Part shown: piece by piece, positions 17,612 through 26,538 of the stretch
Position numbering within the stretch: the stretch's first letter is position 1
How the letters are laid out: every line of letters starts with the position of its first letter
NCBI RefSeq assembly: GCF_038096165.1
Contig: NZ_CP151076.1
Coordinates: 1,178,001 to 1,242,000 of the forward strand
Length of the DNA: 64,000 nucleotides
Direction of reading: 5' to 3'
Source: Pseudomonas sp. G.S.17
Lineage (GTDB): Bacteria; Pseudomonadota; Gammaproteobacteria; Pseudomonadales; Pseudomonadaceae
Translations under genes and position numbers: made by a program
Notes under the pieces: model-generated
What the model was told of the DNA's origin: nothing
The model's input: the letters and a program-made list of their open reading frames with translations, nothing else
Databases searched by the model: none

Positions 17612-18523
17612 ATGAGTGAACCTGTCCATTTTGACGACAAAGTAGTGATCGTCACCGGTGCTGGCGGCGGATTGGGGCGCGCTCATGCGTTGCTGTTTGC
17701 CCGCCATGGCGCTCGCGTGGTGGTCAACGATCTTGGCGGTTCCGCCAGCGGGGAAGGCGCCAACGCGTCGGCGGCAGATCGAGTGGTCAGCGAGATCCGC
17801 GATGCGGGCGGCACGGCGGTGGCCAATCACGATTCGGTAACCGATGGCGACAAGATCGTCCAGAACGCTCTGGACGCTTTCGGTCGCATTGACGTCGTGG
17901 TGAACAACGCCGGAATCCTGCGCGATAAATCTTTCGTCAAAATGGAAGACACCGACTGGGATCTGGTTTATCGCGTGCACGTCGAGGGCGCTTATAAAGT
18001 GACGCATGCGGCCTGGCCTCATTTGCGCCAGCAAAATTACGGCCGCGTGATATTTACCTCTTCGACCTCCGGTATCTACGGCAACTTCGGCCAATCCAAT
18101 TACGGCATGGCCAAGTTGGGGCTATATGGCCTGACACGCACCTTGGCCCTGGAAGGTCGCAAGAACAACATCCTGGTCAATGCCATCGCCCCAACCGGTG
18201 GCACGCGAATGACCGAAGGGCTGATCCCGCCCAATGTCTTTGAGTTGCTCAAGCCTGAACTGATCAGCCCGTTAGTCGTGTATCTGGGCAGCGAACAGTG
18301 CCAGGACAGCGCGGGTTTGTTCGAAGTAGGCGGCGGCTGGATCGGCAAAGTCCGCTGGGAGCGAAGCCTCGGCGCAGGCTTCGATCCTCATGCAGGGTTC
18401 AGCCCGGAAGACGTCGCCGCGCAGTGGCAAGTCATTAGTGATTTCGCGGGCGCAGTGCATCCTGGGGATAACGTTGAGGCTCTGAAAGAAATGATGGCTA
18501 ATCTGCAGAGGTATATGGGTTAA
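17612..18523 (+). CDS. Short-chain dehydrogenase, 17beta-HSD4 N-terminal type
   Basis: 303 residues. NAD-binding VIVTGAGGGLGRAHALLFARHGARVVVNDLGG, then VVNNAGILRDKSF, catalytic Ser in IFTSSTSGIYGNFGQSNYGMAKLG with the YxxxK pair, and VNAIAPTGGTRMTE. The DLGG and NNAGILRDKSF motifs and the extended C-terminus mark the (R)-3-hydroxyacyl-CoA dehydrogenase group seen in peroxisomal multifunctional enzyme type 2. So it may act on beta-hydroxyacyl-CoA. Start at 17612 after GGAGCTAGTC. 69 bases after the hydrolase, possibly the same operon. Confidence 0.87.
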   Translation: MSEPVHFDDKVVIVTGAGGGLGRAHALLFARHGARVVVNDLGGSASGEGANASAADRVVSEIRDAGGTAVANHDSVTDGDKIVQNALDAFGRIDVVVNNAGILRDKSFVKMEDTDWDLVYRVHVEGAYKVTHAAWPHLRQQNYGRVIFTSSTSGIYGNFGQSNYGMAKLGLYGLTRTLALEGRKNNILVNAIAPTGGTRMTEGLIPPNVFELLKPELISPLVVYLGSEQCQDSAGLFEVGGGWIGKVRWERSLGAGFDPHAGFSPEDVAAQWQVISDFAGAVHPGDNVEALKEMMANLQRYMG

Positions 18524-18724
18524 ATAAAACTATCTAATTGCGCAACGAAACGGCTGATTAAATAATTGATAATTAGGAAGTTTCGTTGTTCGGCGTAAGA
18601 ATATTCCATATGGAAAGTAGTACCCGTCTGGATTTAACCCGTTAGGTGTTCTGTCTATAAAGTCGCCCGGCCAGTTCCCGATATGTTCGATGAATACTTC
18701 ATTCGACGTAAAAGGAGCAGCATC

Positions 18725-19303
18725 ATGGGAATGGTTAATCGATACGCCGAAATGCCGCCAGTCATTATCAAACCACGGCTGGAAGACCCATCCATTAAAA
18801 AAACCAGTGCCGATACCAATCGCATCTTGTTGGAAATCGGCGAGAATCCCGTCGCGCTCAATACCATGGCCATGGAGCAAAGCAAACTCCGACCCTTATT
18901 CAAAGATTTTGATGCGGAAAAGGTCAGCCCTGAAGAATTGGGAAACTTTGGCAAACAGCTTCTGGCTTTTGGTCTGATCGATAATCTGACTGCGGATCTA
19001 ATGGGCCGTGCGGCCCTGGAGTTTGACAAGGACGGCAAAATCTCCCACCCGGATATCAAGATCAATGCTCTGGAGTTCTTCGCCAAACGTATCGATGAAA
19101 TGCAGACCAAAGTAATGACCGGTGACAAATACTCGAAACTGTTGTTGCCGGACTACATCAAGACGGTCCATGTCATGAAAAATCTTCAGGTGTTTGCATC
19201 CACAGGCGACAGTTACGGGACGATGGCCCTTAACAAACGCATAAAAAATGGCGAAAAGATCAAGGATGAACTCCTGCCACCCAAATTGAAATCGAAGGTG
19301 TAG
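18725..19303 (+). CDS. Hypothetical protein
   Basis: 192 residues, not recognised. No signal peptide or membrane segment. Mostly helical and charged, with VNRYAEMPPVIIKPRLEDPS, a central LGNFGKQLLAFGLIDNLTADLMGRAALEFDKDGKISHPDIKINALEFFAKRIDEMQTKV and a Lys-rich end. The DKDGKIS stretch looks like a calcium-loop EF-hand fragment but is incomplete. The ATG at 18725 follows a strong AAAAGGAG; the frame is open from 18683. Monocistronic. Confidence 0.7.
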   Translation: MGMVNRYAEMPPVIIKPRLEDPSIKKTSADTNRILLEIGENPVALNTMAMEQSKLRPLFKDFDAEKVSPEELGNFGKQLLAFGLIDNLTADLMGRAALEFDKDGKISHPDIKINALEFFAKRIDEMQTKVMTGDKYSKLLLPDYIKTVHVMKNLQVFASTGDSYGTMALNKRIKNGEKIKDELLPPKLKSKV

Positions 19304-19585
19304 TGGCGCAAAGCCATAGTTTGGCGGAGGGCAAAAAAAAGCCGCTGTATTAACAGCGGCTAAACAAGACGTGGATCCAGGAGCTATAAAATCAACGTCG
19401 ATACACTCTGAAAGTCCGGCACGTCAGGGACAGCAACGCGCCAGCGAAAATCGATGGGGTAAACAAGACAAGTTAGTTGAGCGGCTTGCTTAAAGTCCGG
19501 CAAGAATAGAGTGTTTAATTGCATTAGAAAACAGTGGTTTGCGACATTAACTGTTGCATGCACGGCAACAGTCGCCACAGGTGGC
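19304..19585. other. Intergenic region with a minus-strand terminator; possible small RNA
   Basis: No convincing protein gene. 19333-19362 is a clear terminator for leftward transcription. The 220 bases before it hold two partial direct repeats: TAAACAAGAC at 19361 and 19460, and AAAGTCCGGCA at 19411 and 19492. A 64-codon minus-strand frame (19384-19578) has no recognisable family or good ribosome site. It could be the 3' UTR of the SirB1-like gene or a small RNA. Confidence 0.35.
19333..19362 (-). terminator. Terminator on the minus strand
   Basis: Read leftward: AGCCGCTGT-TAAT-ACAGCGGCT followed by TTTTTTT. A strong rho-independent terminator more than 220 bases past the SirB1-like stop. 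Confidence 0.75.
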
Positions 19586-20389
19586 TCAGTGTATGGCTTT
19601 GCTCGATGGCAGCTGACTCAAGCGTTCGGCGAGCCTGAGGCGCTGCAGCGGATCGTCGCTTAACAGCAGCGCGTGTTCCAGATCAAATCGCTCGGCCTGC
19701 GGGCATTCCAGGGCGTGATACAGACCGGCCCGGACCAGATGATCGCCAGTGGTCGCCTGGCCCAGTTCCACCACGCGATCAGCATCTTTAAGCGACGCCA
19801 GCAGATCATCATTGAGTTGATGCAGATGCCGAAGATTGCGCGAAAGCCGTTGCAGCATGCTCAGGTCCGTCGCGCGAATCATGTGCGCGGCGCGCAGTTG
19901 CATGTCTGGCCCGAACTGGCGAACCAGCAGCTCTCGGCAGTCTTGCGGGTAGAGCCGTCGTCCGCCACAAGGGTCCAGCAGATGGTCGGCGCCGGGCACC
20001 CGCAGCAGGAAATGCCCGGGGAAGTTCACCCCTTCCAGCTTGATATCCAGTCGTCTGGCGATTTCCAGGGCGATCAACGCCAGGGCCAATGGTTGGCCGC
20101 GACGACGTTGCACCACTTTGTGCAACAGCGCCGATTCAGGTTTAGGAGGGTTCCAGTCGTCCTGGGCAAACCCCATGGCGTTGAGTTGGCGCAACAAGGG
20201 TTGGGCCAGCTCGGAAGGCGGCAGCGAGGGAAGGGCGTTGTTTACCTGGCGCTGCAATTGATCCATTTCGGCGCGCAGCTGCTGGGGAAGAAACGTTGGG
20301 TCATGTTCGGCCGAAACCCACAGCGCAGCCTCGAACACATCGCCAGGGCTTTGGTGCAGGCTAGACAGGCAATGCTGGCGTGGCGTCAT
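19586..20389 (-). CDS. SirB1-family transglutaminase-like protein
   Basis: 267 residues. The transglutaminase-like fold of the SirB1 family: ALWVSAEHDPTFLPQQLRAEMDQL, then LLHKVVQRRRGQPLALALIALEIARRL, then LEGVNFPGHFLLRVPGADHLLDPCGGRRL. The catalytic Cys of true transglutaminases is not kept in the usual place, so it is probably a non-enzymatic or altered member. A tetratricopeptide-like helical part follows (NDDLLASLKDADRVVELGQATTGDHLVRAGLYHALECP). Conserved in pseudomonads; role unknown. Divergent from the dehydrogenase operon. Confidence 0.82.
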   Translation of the reverse strand: MTPRQHCLSSLHQSPGDVFEAALWVSAEHDPTFLPQQLRAEMDQLQRQVNNALPSLPPSELAQPLLRQLNAMGFAQDDWNPPKPESALLHKVVQRRRGQPLALALIALEIARRLDIKLEGVNFPGHFLLRVPGADHLLDPCGGRRLYPQDCRELLVRQFGPDMQLRAAHMIRATDLSMLQRLSRNLRHLHQLNDDLLASLKDADRVVELGQATTGDHLVRAGLYHALECPQAERFDLEHALLLSDDPLQRLRLAERLSQLPSSKAIH

Positions 20390-20541
20390 TGACCCCTCCG
20401 ACCGAATCCGGGCAACTGGAATGTTGTTGGCAGCGATGACTTGTTTTAGCCCCCGTCGCAGATTTCGTCCAGTGCCGAATGTGAGTGCGGATGTGTTTTA
20501 TCCACATGCACCAGCGGTCAATCATTTTTTCCAGCAGCGCC

Positions 20542-20547
20542 TATAAT
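20542..20547 (+). promoter_or_regulatory. Candidate -10 (TATAAT) of the leucine dehydrogenase operon
   Basis: A perfect TATAAT 36 bases before the start codon, in CGCCTATAATCGCC. No good -35 hexamer at 17 bases was found, so an activator may be needed. Confidence 0.45.
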
Positions 20548-20582
20548 CGCCTTAGAAAAAAAGTATTCCGGGAGCACTGCCG

Positions 20583-21620
20583 ATGTTCGCTCTCATGCAC
20601 AGTTCACGCATCGAATCACTGCATCTGGTCGTCGATCCCGAAACCGGCCTGAAGGCGGTGATCGCTATCGACAATTGCCAGCGCGGTCCTGCCTTGGGTG
20701 GATGTCGTTATCTTGCCTATCCCGATGAAGACAGCGCCATCGAGGACGCCATCCGTCTGGCTAGAAACATGAGCTACAAAGCGGTCCTCGCGGGCCTTCC
20801 GCAAGGTGGCGGCAAGGCGGTCATCATGCGTCCTGCACATGTACCGGATCGCGCTGCTCTGTTCGAGGCGTTCGGACGCTTCGTCGAGAGCCTCGACGGA
20901 CGCTACATCACGGCCGTGGACAGCGGAACCTCCAGTGCCGATATGGACTGCATTGCGCAACACACCCAACACGTGACCAGCACCACCGAAGCCGGCGATC
21001 CTTCGGCGCATACCGCCATGGGCGTTTTTGCCGGGATTCGGACCACGGCCATGGCGCGTCTGGGCAGCGACAATCTGGAAGGGCTGCGCGTCGCCATTCA
21101 GGGCCTGGGGCATGTGGGTTACGCCCTGGCCGAACAACTTCATGCGGCCGGTGCCGACTTGCTGGTCAGCGATCTGGACTGCGGACGCGTGCAGCTCGCA
21201 ATGGAGCAGTTTGGCGCCCATCCGATTGCCTGCGAAGCGCTGCTCAGCACGCCTTGCGACATCCTCGCACCCTGCGGGCTGGGCGCGGTGCTCAACAGCA
21301 AAACGGTTGCGCAGCTACGTTGCGCGGCGGTGGCGGGCGGGGCCAACAATCAACTGACCAGCCTGCAGGTCGCCGACCAACTGGAAAATCGCGGCATTCT
21401 GTATGCGCCGGACTATGTGATCAATTCTGGCGGACTCATCTACGTCGCCCTGCAACATCGCGGGGAAACCCTCTCCACCATCACCGCCCATCTTGCCCAG
21501 ATCGGACAACGATTGACTGAGGTCTACGCTCACGCACAGGCGGAAAAGCGCTCACCCGCGCGGGTCGCTGACATGCTGGCGGAGCACCTCTTGAACGTCG
21601 GCCCACGCCTTACCCGGTGA
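20583..21620 (+). CDS. Leucine/valine/phenylalanine-type amino acid dehydrogenase
   Basis: 345 residues, NAD-dependent oxidative deamination of branched-chain (or aromatic) amino acids to 2-oxo acids. Substrate region: GPALGGCRYLAYP and the catalytic Lys in LPQGGGKAVIM. Rossmann domain: AIQGLGHVGYALAEQLHAAGADLLVSD. NSGGLIYVALQ closes the family signature. First gene of an operon with E1alpha, E1beta and E2; the same order is known at PA3418-PA3415. Its product would feed 2-oxo acids to the complex (inference). GGGAGC precedes the ATG. Confidence 0.9.
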   Translation: MFALMHSSRIESLHLVVDPETGLKAVIAIDNCQRGPALGGCRYLAYPDEDSAIEDAIRLARNMSYKAVLAGLPQGGGKAVIMRPAHVPDRAALFEAFGRFVESLDGRYITAVDSGTSSADMDCIAQHTQHVTSTTEAGDPSAHTAMGVFAGIRTTAMARLGSDNLEGLRVAIQGLGHVGYALAEQLHAAGADLLVSDLDCGRVQLAMEQFGAHPIACEALLSTPCDILAPCGLGAVLNSKTVAQLRCAAVAGGANNQLTSLQVADQLENRGILYAPDYVINSGGLIYVALQHRGETLSTITAHLAQIGQRLTEVYAHAQAEKRSPARVADMLAEHLLNVGPRLTR

Positions 21621-21701
21621 TTGCCGACGCCTGAAAACCTCGTCGCCACAAGTGCCGAGGTTTTCGTGTAGCACGCGTATCCCGCGTGTAAGGAGAAAGC
21701 A

Positions 21702-22802
21702 ATGCCCAGCACCAGGCTCAATGTTGCGTATACCCGTTACCTTGCCCCGGATGGTCGTCTGACAGGTGAACTGCCGCCCTGGGCCGACGACTTCAATCTC
21801 CTGACCCGTCTCTACCGACAAATGGTCCTGACCCGGCTCTTCGATCAAAAAGCCGTAGCGCTGCAACGGACCGGGCGCATCGGCACTTACGCGCCGACCC
21901 TTGGTCAGGAAGCCATTGGCGTTGCCATCGGCAGCCTCATGCATCCTGAAGACGTGCTTATCCCGTATTACCGCGACACTGCCGTGCAGTTGATGCGTGG
22001 CGTGCACATGGAAGAAATCCTTTTGTATTGGGGCGGTGACGAACGCGGCAGCAATTTTGCCGAGCCAGCCGTCGCTGAGGATTTCCCGCTCTGCGTGCCG
22101 ATTGCCACTCAGGCGTTGCATGCTTGCGGCGTCGCCAGCGCGTTCAAGATTCGCGGCGAGCATCGAGTTGCCGTGACCACTTGCGGCGACGGCGCGACCA
22201 GCAAGGGTGATTTTCTCGAAGCGCTGAATGTAGCGGGCGCCTGGCAATTGCCGGTGGTGTTCGTCATCAACAACAATCAGTGGGCAATATCCGTGCCCCG
22301 GCGCATGCAATGCGGCGCGCCAACCCTGGCGCAAAAAGCCATCGGTGCCGGCTTCCATGGCGAGCAAGTCGACGGAAACGACATTCTTGCCGTCTACGAT
22401 CGCATGCAGATTGCCCTGGAACGTGCGCGCAAAGGCAAGGGGCCAGTGCTGCTGGAATGCCTGAGCTACCGGCTCGGCGATCACACTACGGCGGATGACG
22501 CTACGCGTTATCGGGCCGCTGAAGAAGTGAAACAGGCCTGGCTGGAAGAGCCGATCAAACGCCTGCAATCGTTCATGGCCAGTCAGGGGATTTGGGACGA
22601 AGGCCGCGAACAGGCGCTCATCACTGAATGCCAGGCGCTGGTGCAGCAGGCGGTTGATGCGTTCGACGCAGCCGGTATTCAGTCGCCGGAATCGGTGATC
22701 GATCACGTCTACGCCAAATGGCCGGCGGCACTCGCCGAGCAGCGTGAATGGTTCCTTGAGCGGGCCGCACGCCGCGCCGGAGGTGAGCATCATGACCAGT
22801 GA
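21702..22802 (+). CDS. 2-oxoacid dehydrogenase E1 component, alpha subunit
   Basis: 366 residues. Thiamine-diphosphate enzyme that decarboxylates a 2-oxo acid. ThDP motif GDGATSKGDFLEALNVAGAWQLPVVFVINNNQWAIS (GDG...NN). Phosphorylation-loop region YRLGDHTTADDATRYR. RIGTYAPTLGQEAIGVAIG is the family N-terminal motif. The length is shorter than BkdA1 of the classical branched-chain complex; it belongs to the PA3417-like group annotated as pyruvate or acetoin dehydrogenase. Overlaps the beta-subunit gene by 11 bases. Confidence 0.9.
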   Translation: MPSTRLNVAYTRYLAPDGRLTGELPPWADDFNLLTRLYRQMVLTRLFDQKAVALQRTGRIGTYAPTLGQEAIGVAIGSLMHPEDVLIPYYRDTAVQLMRGVHMEEILLYWGGDERGSNFAEPAVAEDFPLCVPIATQALHACGVASAFKIRGEHRVAVTTCGDGATSKGDFLEALNVAGAWQLPVVFVINNNQWAISVPRRMQCGAPTLAQKAIGAGFHGEQVDGNDILAVYDRMQIALERARKGKGPVLLECLSYRLGDHTTADDATRYRAAEEVKQAWLEEPIKRLQSFMASQGIWDEGREQALITECQALVQQAVDAFDAAGIQSPESVIDHVYAKWPAALAEQREWFLERAARRAGGEHHDQ

Positions 22803-23778
22803 AAAAGTCAGCCTGCTGGAAGCGGTCAACCTTGCCCTGCATCGGGCCATGGCCGAAGACGAAAACGTCGTAGTGCTGGGTGAGGACGTTGGCGTCAATG
22901 GCGGCGTGTTCCGCGCCACACAAGGTCTGCGCGACAGTTTTGGTTTCAAGCGGGTGATCGATTCGCCGCTGGCGGAAACCATGCTCGGCGGATTGGTCAT
23001 CGGCATGGCGGCACAGGGATTGAAACCGGTGGTGGAAATCCAGTTCATGGGCTTTATCTATGCCGCCATGGAACACCTGGTTTCCCACGCCAGCCGCATG
23101 CGCAACCGGACTCGCGGACGCCTGAGTTGCCCGATGGTCATGCGCTCGCCCATGGGCGCGGGCATTCGCGCGCCGGAACATCACAGCGAAAGTACCGAGG
23201 CTTTGTTCGCTCACATTCCCGGCCTGCGCGTGGTCATCCCGTCCTCGCCGGCGCGGGCTTATGGTCTGCTGCTGGCGGCCATCGACGATCCTGATCCGGT
23301 GATCTTCCTGGAGCCGACCCGGCTGTATCGCATGAACCCGCAAGCGCTGCTCGACGACGGCAAGCGCCTGCCGCTGGACACCTGTTTCACCCTGCGCGAA
23401 GGCAGCGATTTAACCCTGATCAGTTGGGGTGCGAGCGTCCATGAAACTTTGCAGGCCGCCGCTGCATTGAGTGAACAAGGCATCTCGGCGGAGGTGATCG
23501 ACGTGGCCTGCGTCAAGCCGCTGGATCTGGACACCCTCGAAGCATCGGTGCGCAAGACCGGGCGCTGCGTCATCGTGCATGAAGCGCCACGCTCCTGCGG
23601 CGTCGGTGCGGAGATCGCCGCCAGTCTTTACGAGCGGGTCTTGCTGGATTTGCAGGCGCCCATCGTGCGAGTTACGGCGCCGGATATTCCGCCGCCGCTG
23701 TATCGACTGGAGCAGCTGTACATTCCAGGCGTGGAAGACATTCTTCACGCCTGCGATCAAGTGCTCAACTTTGCCTGA
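22792..23778 (+). CDS. 2-oxoacid dehydrogenase E1 component, beta subunit
   Basis: 328 residues, partner of the alpha subunit (alpha2beta2). Motifs: MAEDENVVVLGEDVGVNGGVFRATQGL, SPLAETMLGGLVIGMAAQGLKPVVEIQFMGF, GIRAPEHHSES, VVIPSSPARAYGLLLAAI, and C-terminal transketolase domain CVIVHEAPRSCGVGAEIAA. GGAGG precedes the ATG and lies inside the alpha gene. Full length. Confidence 0.92.
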   Translation: MTSEKVSLLEAVNLALHRAMAEDENVVVLGEDVGVNGGVFRATQGLRDSFGFKRVIDSPLAETMLGGLVIGMAAQGLKPVVEIQFMGFIYAAMEHLVSHASRMRNRTRGRLSCPMVMRSPMGAGIRAPEHHSESTEALFAHIPGLRVVIPSSPARAYGLLLAAIDDPDPVIFLEPTRLYRMNPQALLDDGKRLPLDTCFTLREGSDLTLISWGASVHETLQAAAALSEQGISAEVIDVACVKPLDLDTLEASVRKTGRCVIVHEAPRSCGVGAEIAASLYERVLLDLQAPIVRVTAPDIPPPLYRLEQLYIPGVEDILHACDQVLNFA

Positions 23779-23802
23779 CGGCCCGGATTCAGGAGACTTG
23801 CG

Positions 23803-24906
23803 ATGAAATATTTCAAACTGCCCGATCTGGGCGAAGGCTTGCAGGAAGCGGAAATCGTCGAATGGCACGTCAAGGCGGGCGATACGGTCAAGGCCGATCA
23901 ATTGATGGTTTCAGTGGAGACCGCCAAGGCCATTGTCGATATTCCCGCGCCTTATGACGGCGTGGTCGCCAAGGTCTACGGCGGCGATGGCGACATCCTG
24001 CATGTGGGCGAACCCTTGATGGCATTCGAAGGCGAGGGCGATGCGGGTACGGTCGTCGGGCGTCTTGAAGGCGGTGGCAGCCAGGATGATCAATTCTTCG
24101 TCGGCGCCGCGCCTTCGACCCGCGAGCATCTGGCTGCCAAAGCGACACCGGCGGTCCGGCAACTGGCGCGGCAATTGGGCGTGGACATCGGCGCGTTGAG
24201 CGGTTCGGGTAATGACGGCCTGATCACCCGTGCCGATGTCGAGGGCGCAGCGCAAGCTGACCGCGACCGTTTTGGCGGCGAAAAACTGCGCGGCGTCAGA
24301 CGCAGCATGGCGCTGAACATGGCCAGGTCCCACGCGGAGGTCGTGCCGGTGACGATCTATGGCGATGCCGATCTGCACCGCTGGTCGCAAGCCCGCGACC
24401 CGTTGATCCGGCTCGGCAAAGCCATGGCCGCCGCCTGCAAAGTGGAGCCGGTTCTCAATAGTTGGTTCGATGGCAAATCCTTGTCGATCAAACAGCATCA
24501 ACAGCTCGATCTGGGCATTGCCGTGGACACGCCAGACGGCTTGTTTGTGCCGGTCCTGCGCGATGTGGGCAATCGCGAGTCTGCCGATCTCAAAGAAGGC
24601 ATGAGCCGGCTGCGAGCGGATGTCCAGGCGCGGTCGATCCCGCCGAAGGAAATGATGGGCGCGACGATTACCCTGTCCAATTTCGGCACCTTGTTCGGCC
24701 GCTACGCCAGTCCGGTCGTGGTCCCGCCACAGGTGGCGATCATTGGCGCGGGCGCGATTCGCGATGAGCCGGTAGCGCTCAACGGCGAAGTGGTGGTGCA
24801 CCCGATTTTGCCGCTGTCACTGACCTTCGACCACCGGGCTGTTACCGGCGGCGAAGCCGCGCGGTTTTTCCGGGCGTTGGTGGATGAGCTGGAGAAACCT
24901 GACTGA
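23803..24906 (+). CDS. 2-oxoacid dehydrogenase E2, dihydrolipoamide acyltransferase
   Basis: 367 residues with one lipoyl domain (residues 1-77, lipoyl Lys42 in SVETAKAIVDIPAPYDG). The E1/E3-binding domain is at about 110-150 (ATPAVRQLARQLGVDIGALSGSGNDGLITRADV). The catalytic domain ends with the LTFDHRAVTGGEAARF active site (His and Asp). Shorter than BkdB. No E3 (lipoamide dehydrogenase) gene follows, so E3 must come from elsewhere in the genome. Last gene of the operon; a strong palindrome follows. Confidence 0.92.
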   Translation: MKYFKLPDLGEGLQEAEIVEWHVKAGDTVKADQLMVSVETAKAIVDIPAPYDGVVAKVYGGDGDILHVGEPLMAFEGEGDAGTVVGRLEGGGSQDDQFFVGAAPSTREHLAAKATPAVRQLARQLGVDIGALSGSGNDGLITRADVEGAAQADRDRFGGEKLRGVRRSMALNMARSHAEVVPVTIYGDADLHRWSQARDPLIRLGKAMAAACKVEPVLNSWFDGKSLSIKQHQQLDLGIAVDTPDGLFVPVLRDVGNRESADLKEGMSRLRADVQARSIPPKEMMGATITLSNFGTLFGRYASPVVVPPQVAIIGAGAIRDEPVALNGEVVVHPILPLSLTFDHRAVTGGEAARFFRALVDELEKPD

Positions 24907-24930
24907 GCATAGTCACGCAACAAACACCGG

Positions 24931-24976
24931 CCCCGTTGGAGCGAGCAGACGGCGCTCCAACGGGGACCGGGCTTTA
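24931..24976. terminator. Palindrome between E2 and yebG
   Basis: A perfect 13-bp stem, CCCCGTTGGAGCG at 24931-24943 and CGCTCCAACGGGG at 24953-24965, then ACCGGGCTTTATT. Lies between converging genes; may also be a REP relative. Confidence 0.65.
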
Positions 24977-25237
24977 TTCTGCCCCTGAACCGTTGAGCAG
25001 TTCATTCAACGCATCCGGTTGACTCTTGAATGCACGGGCAAAAATATCGCGATTCTTCGCCATATAAATCCCGGCTTCTTCGACCTGGGCTTCGCTCAGG
25101 GAAGGCACGGCCTTGTTCAACACTGCTGCCAGCAACTCAGCGAGTTCGAGCATTTTGTCATGACGATCAGCTTCGGCTTTATCCATGAACAAACGCTCCA
25201 GATCTCGGCTGCTGCGGTATACCACTTCGACGGCCAT
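24974..25237 (-). CDS. yebG: YebG-family SOS protein
   Basis: 87 residues. Matches YebG: MAVEVVYRSSRDLERLFMDKAEADRHDKMLELAELL, then LSEAQVEEAGIYMAKNRDIFARAF. YebG is DNA-damage inducible through LexA; its biochemical role is unknown. A good LexA box lies 44 bases upstream of the start, supporting the assignment. Confidence 0.92.
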   Translation of the reverse strand: MAVEVVYRSSRDLERLFMDKAEADRHDKMLELAELLAAVLNKAVPSLSEAQVEEAGIYMAKNRDIFARAFKSQPDALNELLNGSGAE

Positions 25238-25280
25238 TCACCACCTCACATGCCTTCACGATAGTTGTCTTTAACGACTA

Positions 25281-25296
25281 CTGTATTTTTATACAG
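25281..25296 (-). promoter_or_regulatory. LexA box of yebG
   Basis: CTGTATTTTTATACAG: the CTGT-N8-ACAG LexA (SOS) operator, perfectly palindromic at the ends and AT-rich inside. Upstream of yebG on its strand. Confidence 0.85.
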
Positions 25297-25506
25297 TGCC
25301 TAGCATAGGCGAATTTTTTCGCGCTGGATAGTGGCCTTCATACATCTTTTTCAATCATGGATGTGTCTTGCGACAACCCGCCACGCTCTCAACCATAGCT
25401 AATGGCCTCGTTCCTGCTTGGTATTCAGGCAAATCAAAGTGTCACGCGCACGCAGCATCATCCAATCTGGAACCGCTGCTTAATTTTTGTACAGGATGTG
25501 TTGGAT

Positions 25507-25956
25507 ATGTCAGAACTGAAATGGGCTGAGAAGCTGCGCAAGAACCTGCACGACCAGGCCGACTCGCTCGGCAATCTCTGTGTCGAAGCCTTTCACTATC
25601 TGGCGCTGTTCGGGATTGGTGCGATCACGGCTTACGCGGCGGTGACGACGTTTATTGGCATGCTGGAAAAAGGCAGTATCAGCGTCGACGATATTCTGTT
25701 GCTGTTTATCTACCTTGAGCTGGGTGCCATGACGGGGATCTATTTCAAGACCAACCACATGCCGATCCGCTTCCTGCTCTATGTGGCGATCACAGCGCTG
25801 ACCCGGCTCTTGATCGGCGACGTGTCGCATCACAACGCGCCTGACCTGGGGATCATTTATTTGTGTGGCGGGATATTGCTGCTGGCGTTTTCGATTCTGG
25901 TGGTTCGATATGCGTCGTCGAAATACCCATCGGTCAAGGACAGGGCCGAAAACTGA
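25507..25956 (+). CDS. PsiE-like phosphate-starvation-inducible membrane protein
   Basis: 149 residues. Four membrane helices: about 27-48 (CVEAFHYLALFGIGAITAYAAVTT), 60-85 (VDDILLLFIYLELGAMTGIYFKTNHMPIRF with the typical Glu), 85-105 and 115-140 (GIIYLCGGILLLAFSILVVRYAS). This fits the PsiE family. Role unknown; E. coli psiE answers to phosphate and cAMP. The ATG at 25507 is chosen; a TTG at 25501 sits better behind AGGATG. No Pho box was recognised. Confidence 0.85.
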   Translation: MSELKWAEKLRKNLHDQADSLGNLCVEAFHYLALFGIGAITAYAAVTTFIGMLEKGSISVDDILLLFIYLELGAMTGIYFKTNHMPIRFLLYVAITALTRLLIGDVSHHNAPDLGIIYLCGGILLLAFSILVVRYASSKYPSVKDRAEN

Positions 25957-26076
25957 GGCGCAAGAAACGCCGAGAAGATGTTCAGGCCCGCTGGAATGGC
26001 TCAGCCACGGGGCCTGAATCGGACATCAGGTGGGTGTGGAAATCTTGCGCATCATCACGACCGCGATGACACGCCA

Positions 26077-26409
26077 TTAAACACTTACCGCCAATCGCGG
26101 ACGATCGCGCAACCAGTTGCTGCGTATCGGTGGCGGTGCCAGTTGCTTGAGGTCGCCATCGGTCATGGCCGCGAGGATCTTGATCGCGCTGTGGCCTTGC
26201 TCGATCGCGATGCCAAATTGCACGCTTTCAATCAAACGGTTCAGGCGCTTGGGATCGTTGCGCTGTGCGGCGCTGATCAAGCGTTTGGCGACAACGCCGG
26301 ATTCGTTGGACAGGGTCAGCATGATGCTGCCGTCGAGCCCTTGAATGCTCAGGTTCACCCGATAATCAGGGTGGAACGCGTCAGTGATCTGTTGAAAAGG
26401 ATTGTCCAT
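26077..26409 (-). CDS. DUF3509 protein
   Basis: 110 residues. Pseudomonas family of unknown function: MDNPFQQITDAFHPDYRVNLSIQGLDGSIMLTLS, then KRLISAAQRNDPKRLNRLIESVQFGIAIEQG. No signal peptide or membrane segment. Convergent to the psiE-like gene and divergent from the FecI-like sigma gene. Confidence 0.85.
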   Translation of the reverse strand: MDNPFQQITDAFHPDYRVNLSIQGLDGSIMLTLSNESGVVAKRLISAAQRNDPKRLNRLIESVQFGIAIEQGHSAIKILAAMTDGDLKQLAPPPIRSNWLRDRPRLAVSV

Positions 26410-26538
26410 TATCGGCTACCTGCTTTATGGGGCTGCATAAATTGACTGGGCTTTTGGCACTTTAGTTCTCGGCTGAAGTGGATTGATGGGAAATTTCGTA
26501 CGCTTGCTGTGAGTGCTGAAAACTGGCATCTTCCGCGC

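Noticed and set aside
19384..19578. 64-codon minus-strand frame as a gene
   Set aside because: Weak start, no ribosome site, no family resemblance; kept only as part of a possible RNA.
21552..23048. 498-codon open frame on the minus strand
   Set aside because: Antisense to the E1alpha and leucine dehydrogenase genes; no family features; a product of high-GC third-position bias.
25489..25494. TGTACA before the psiE-like gene as a light-response operator
   Set aside because: No second hexamer at the 12-base spacing; a single hexamer is expected by chance.
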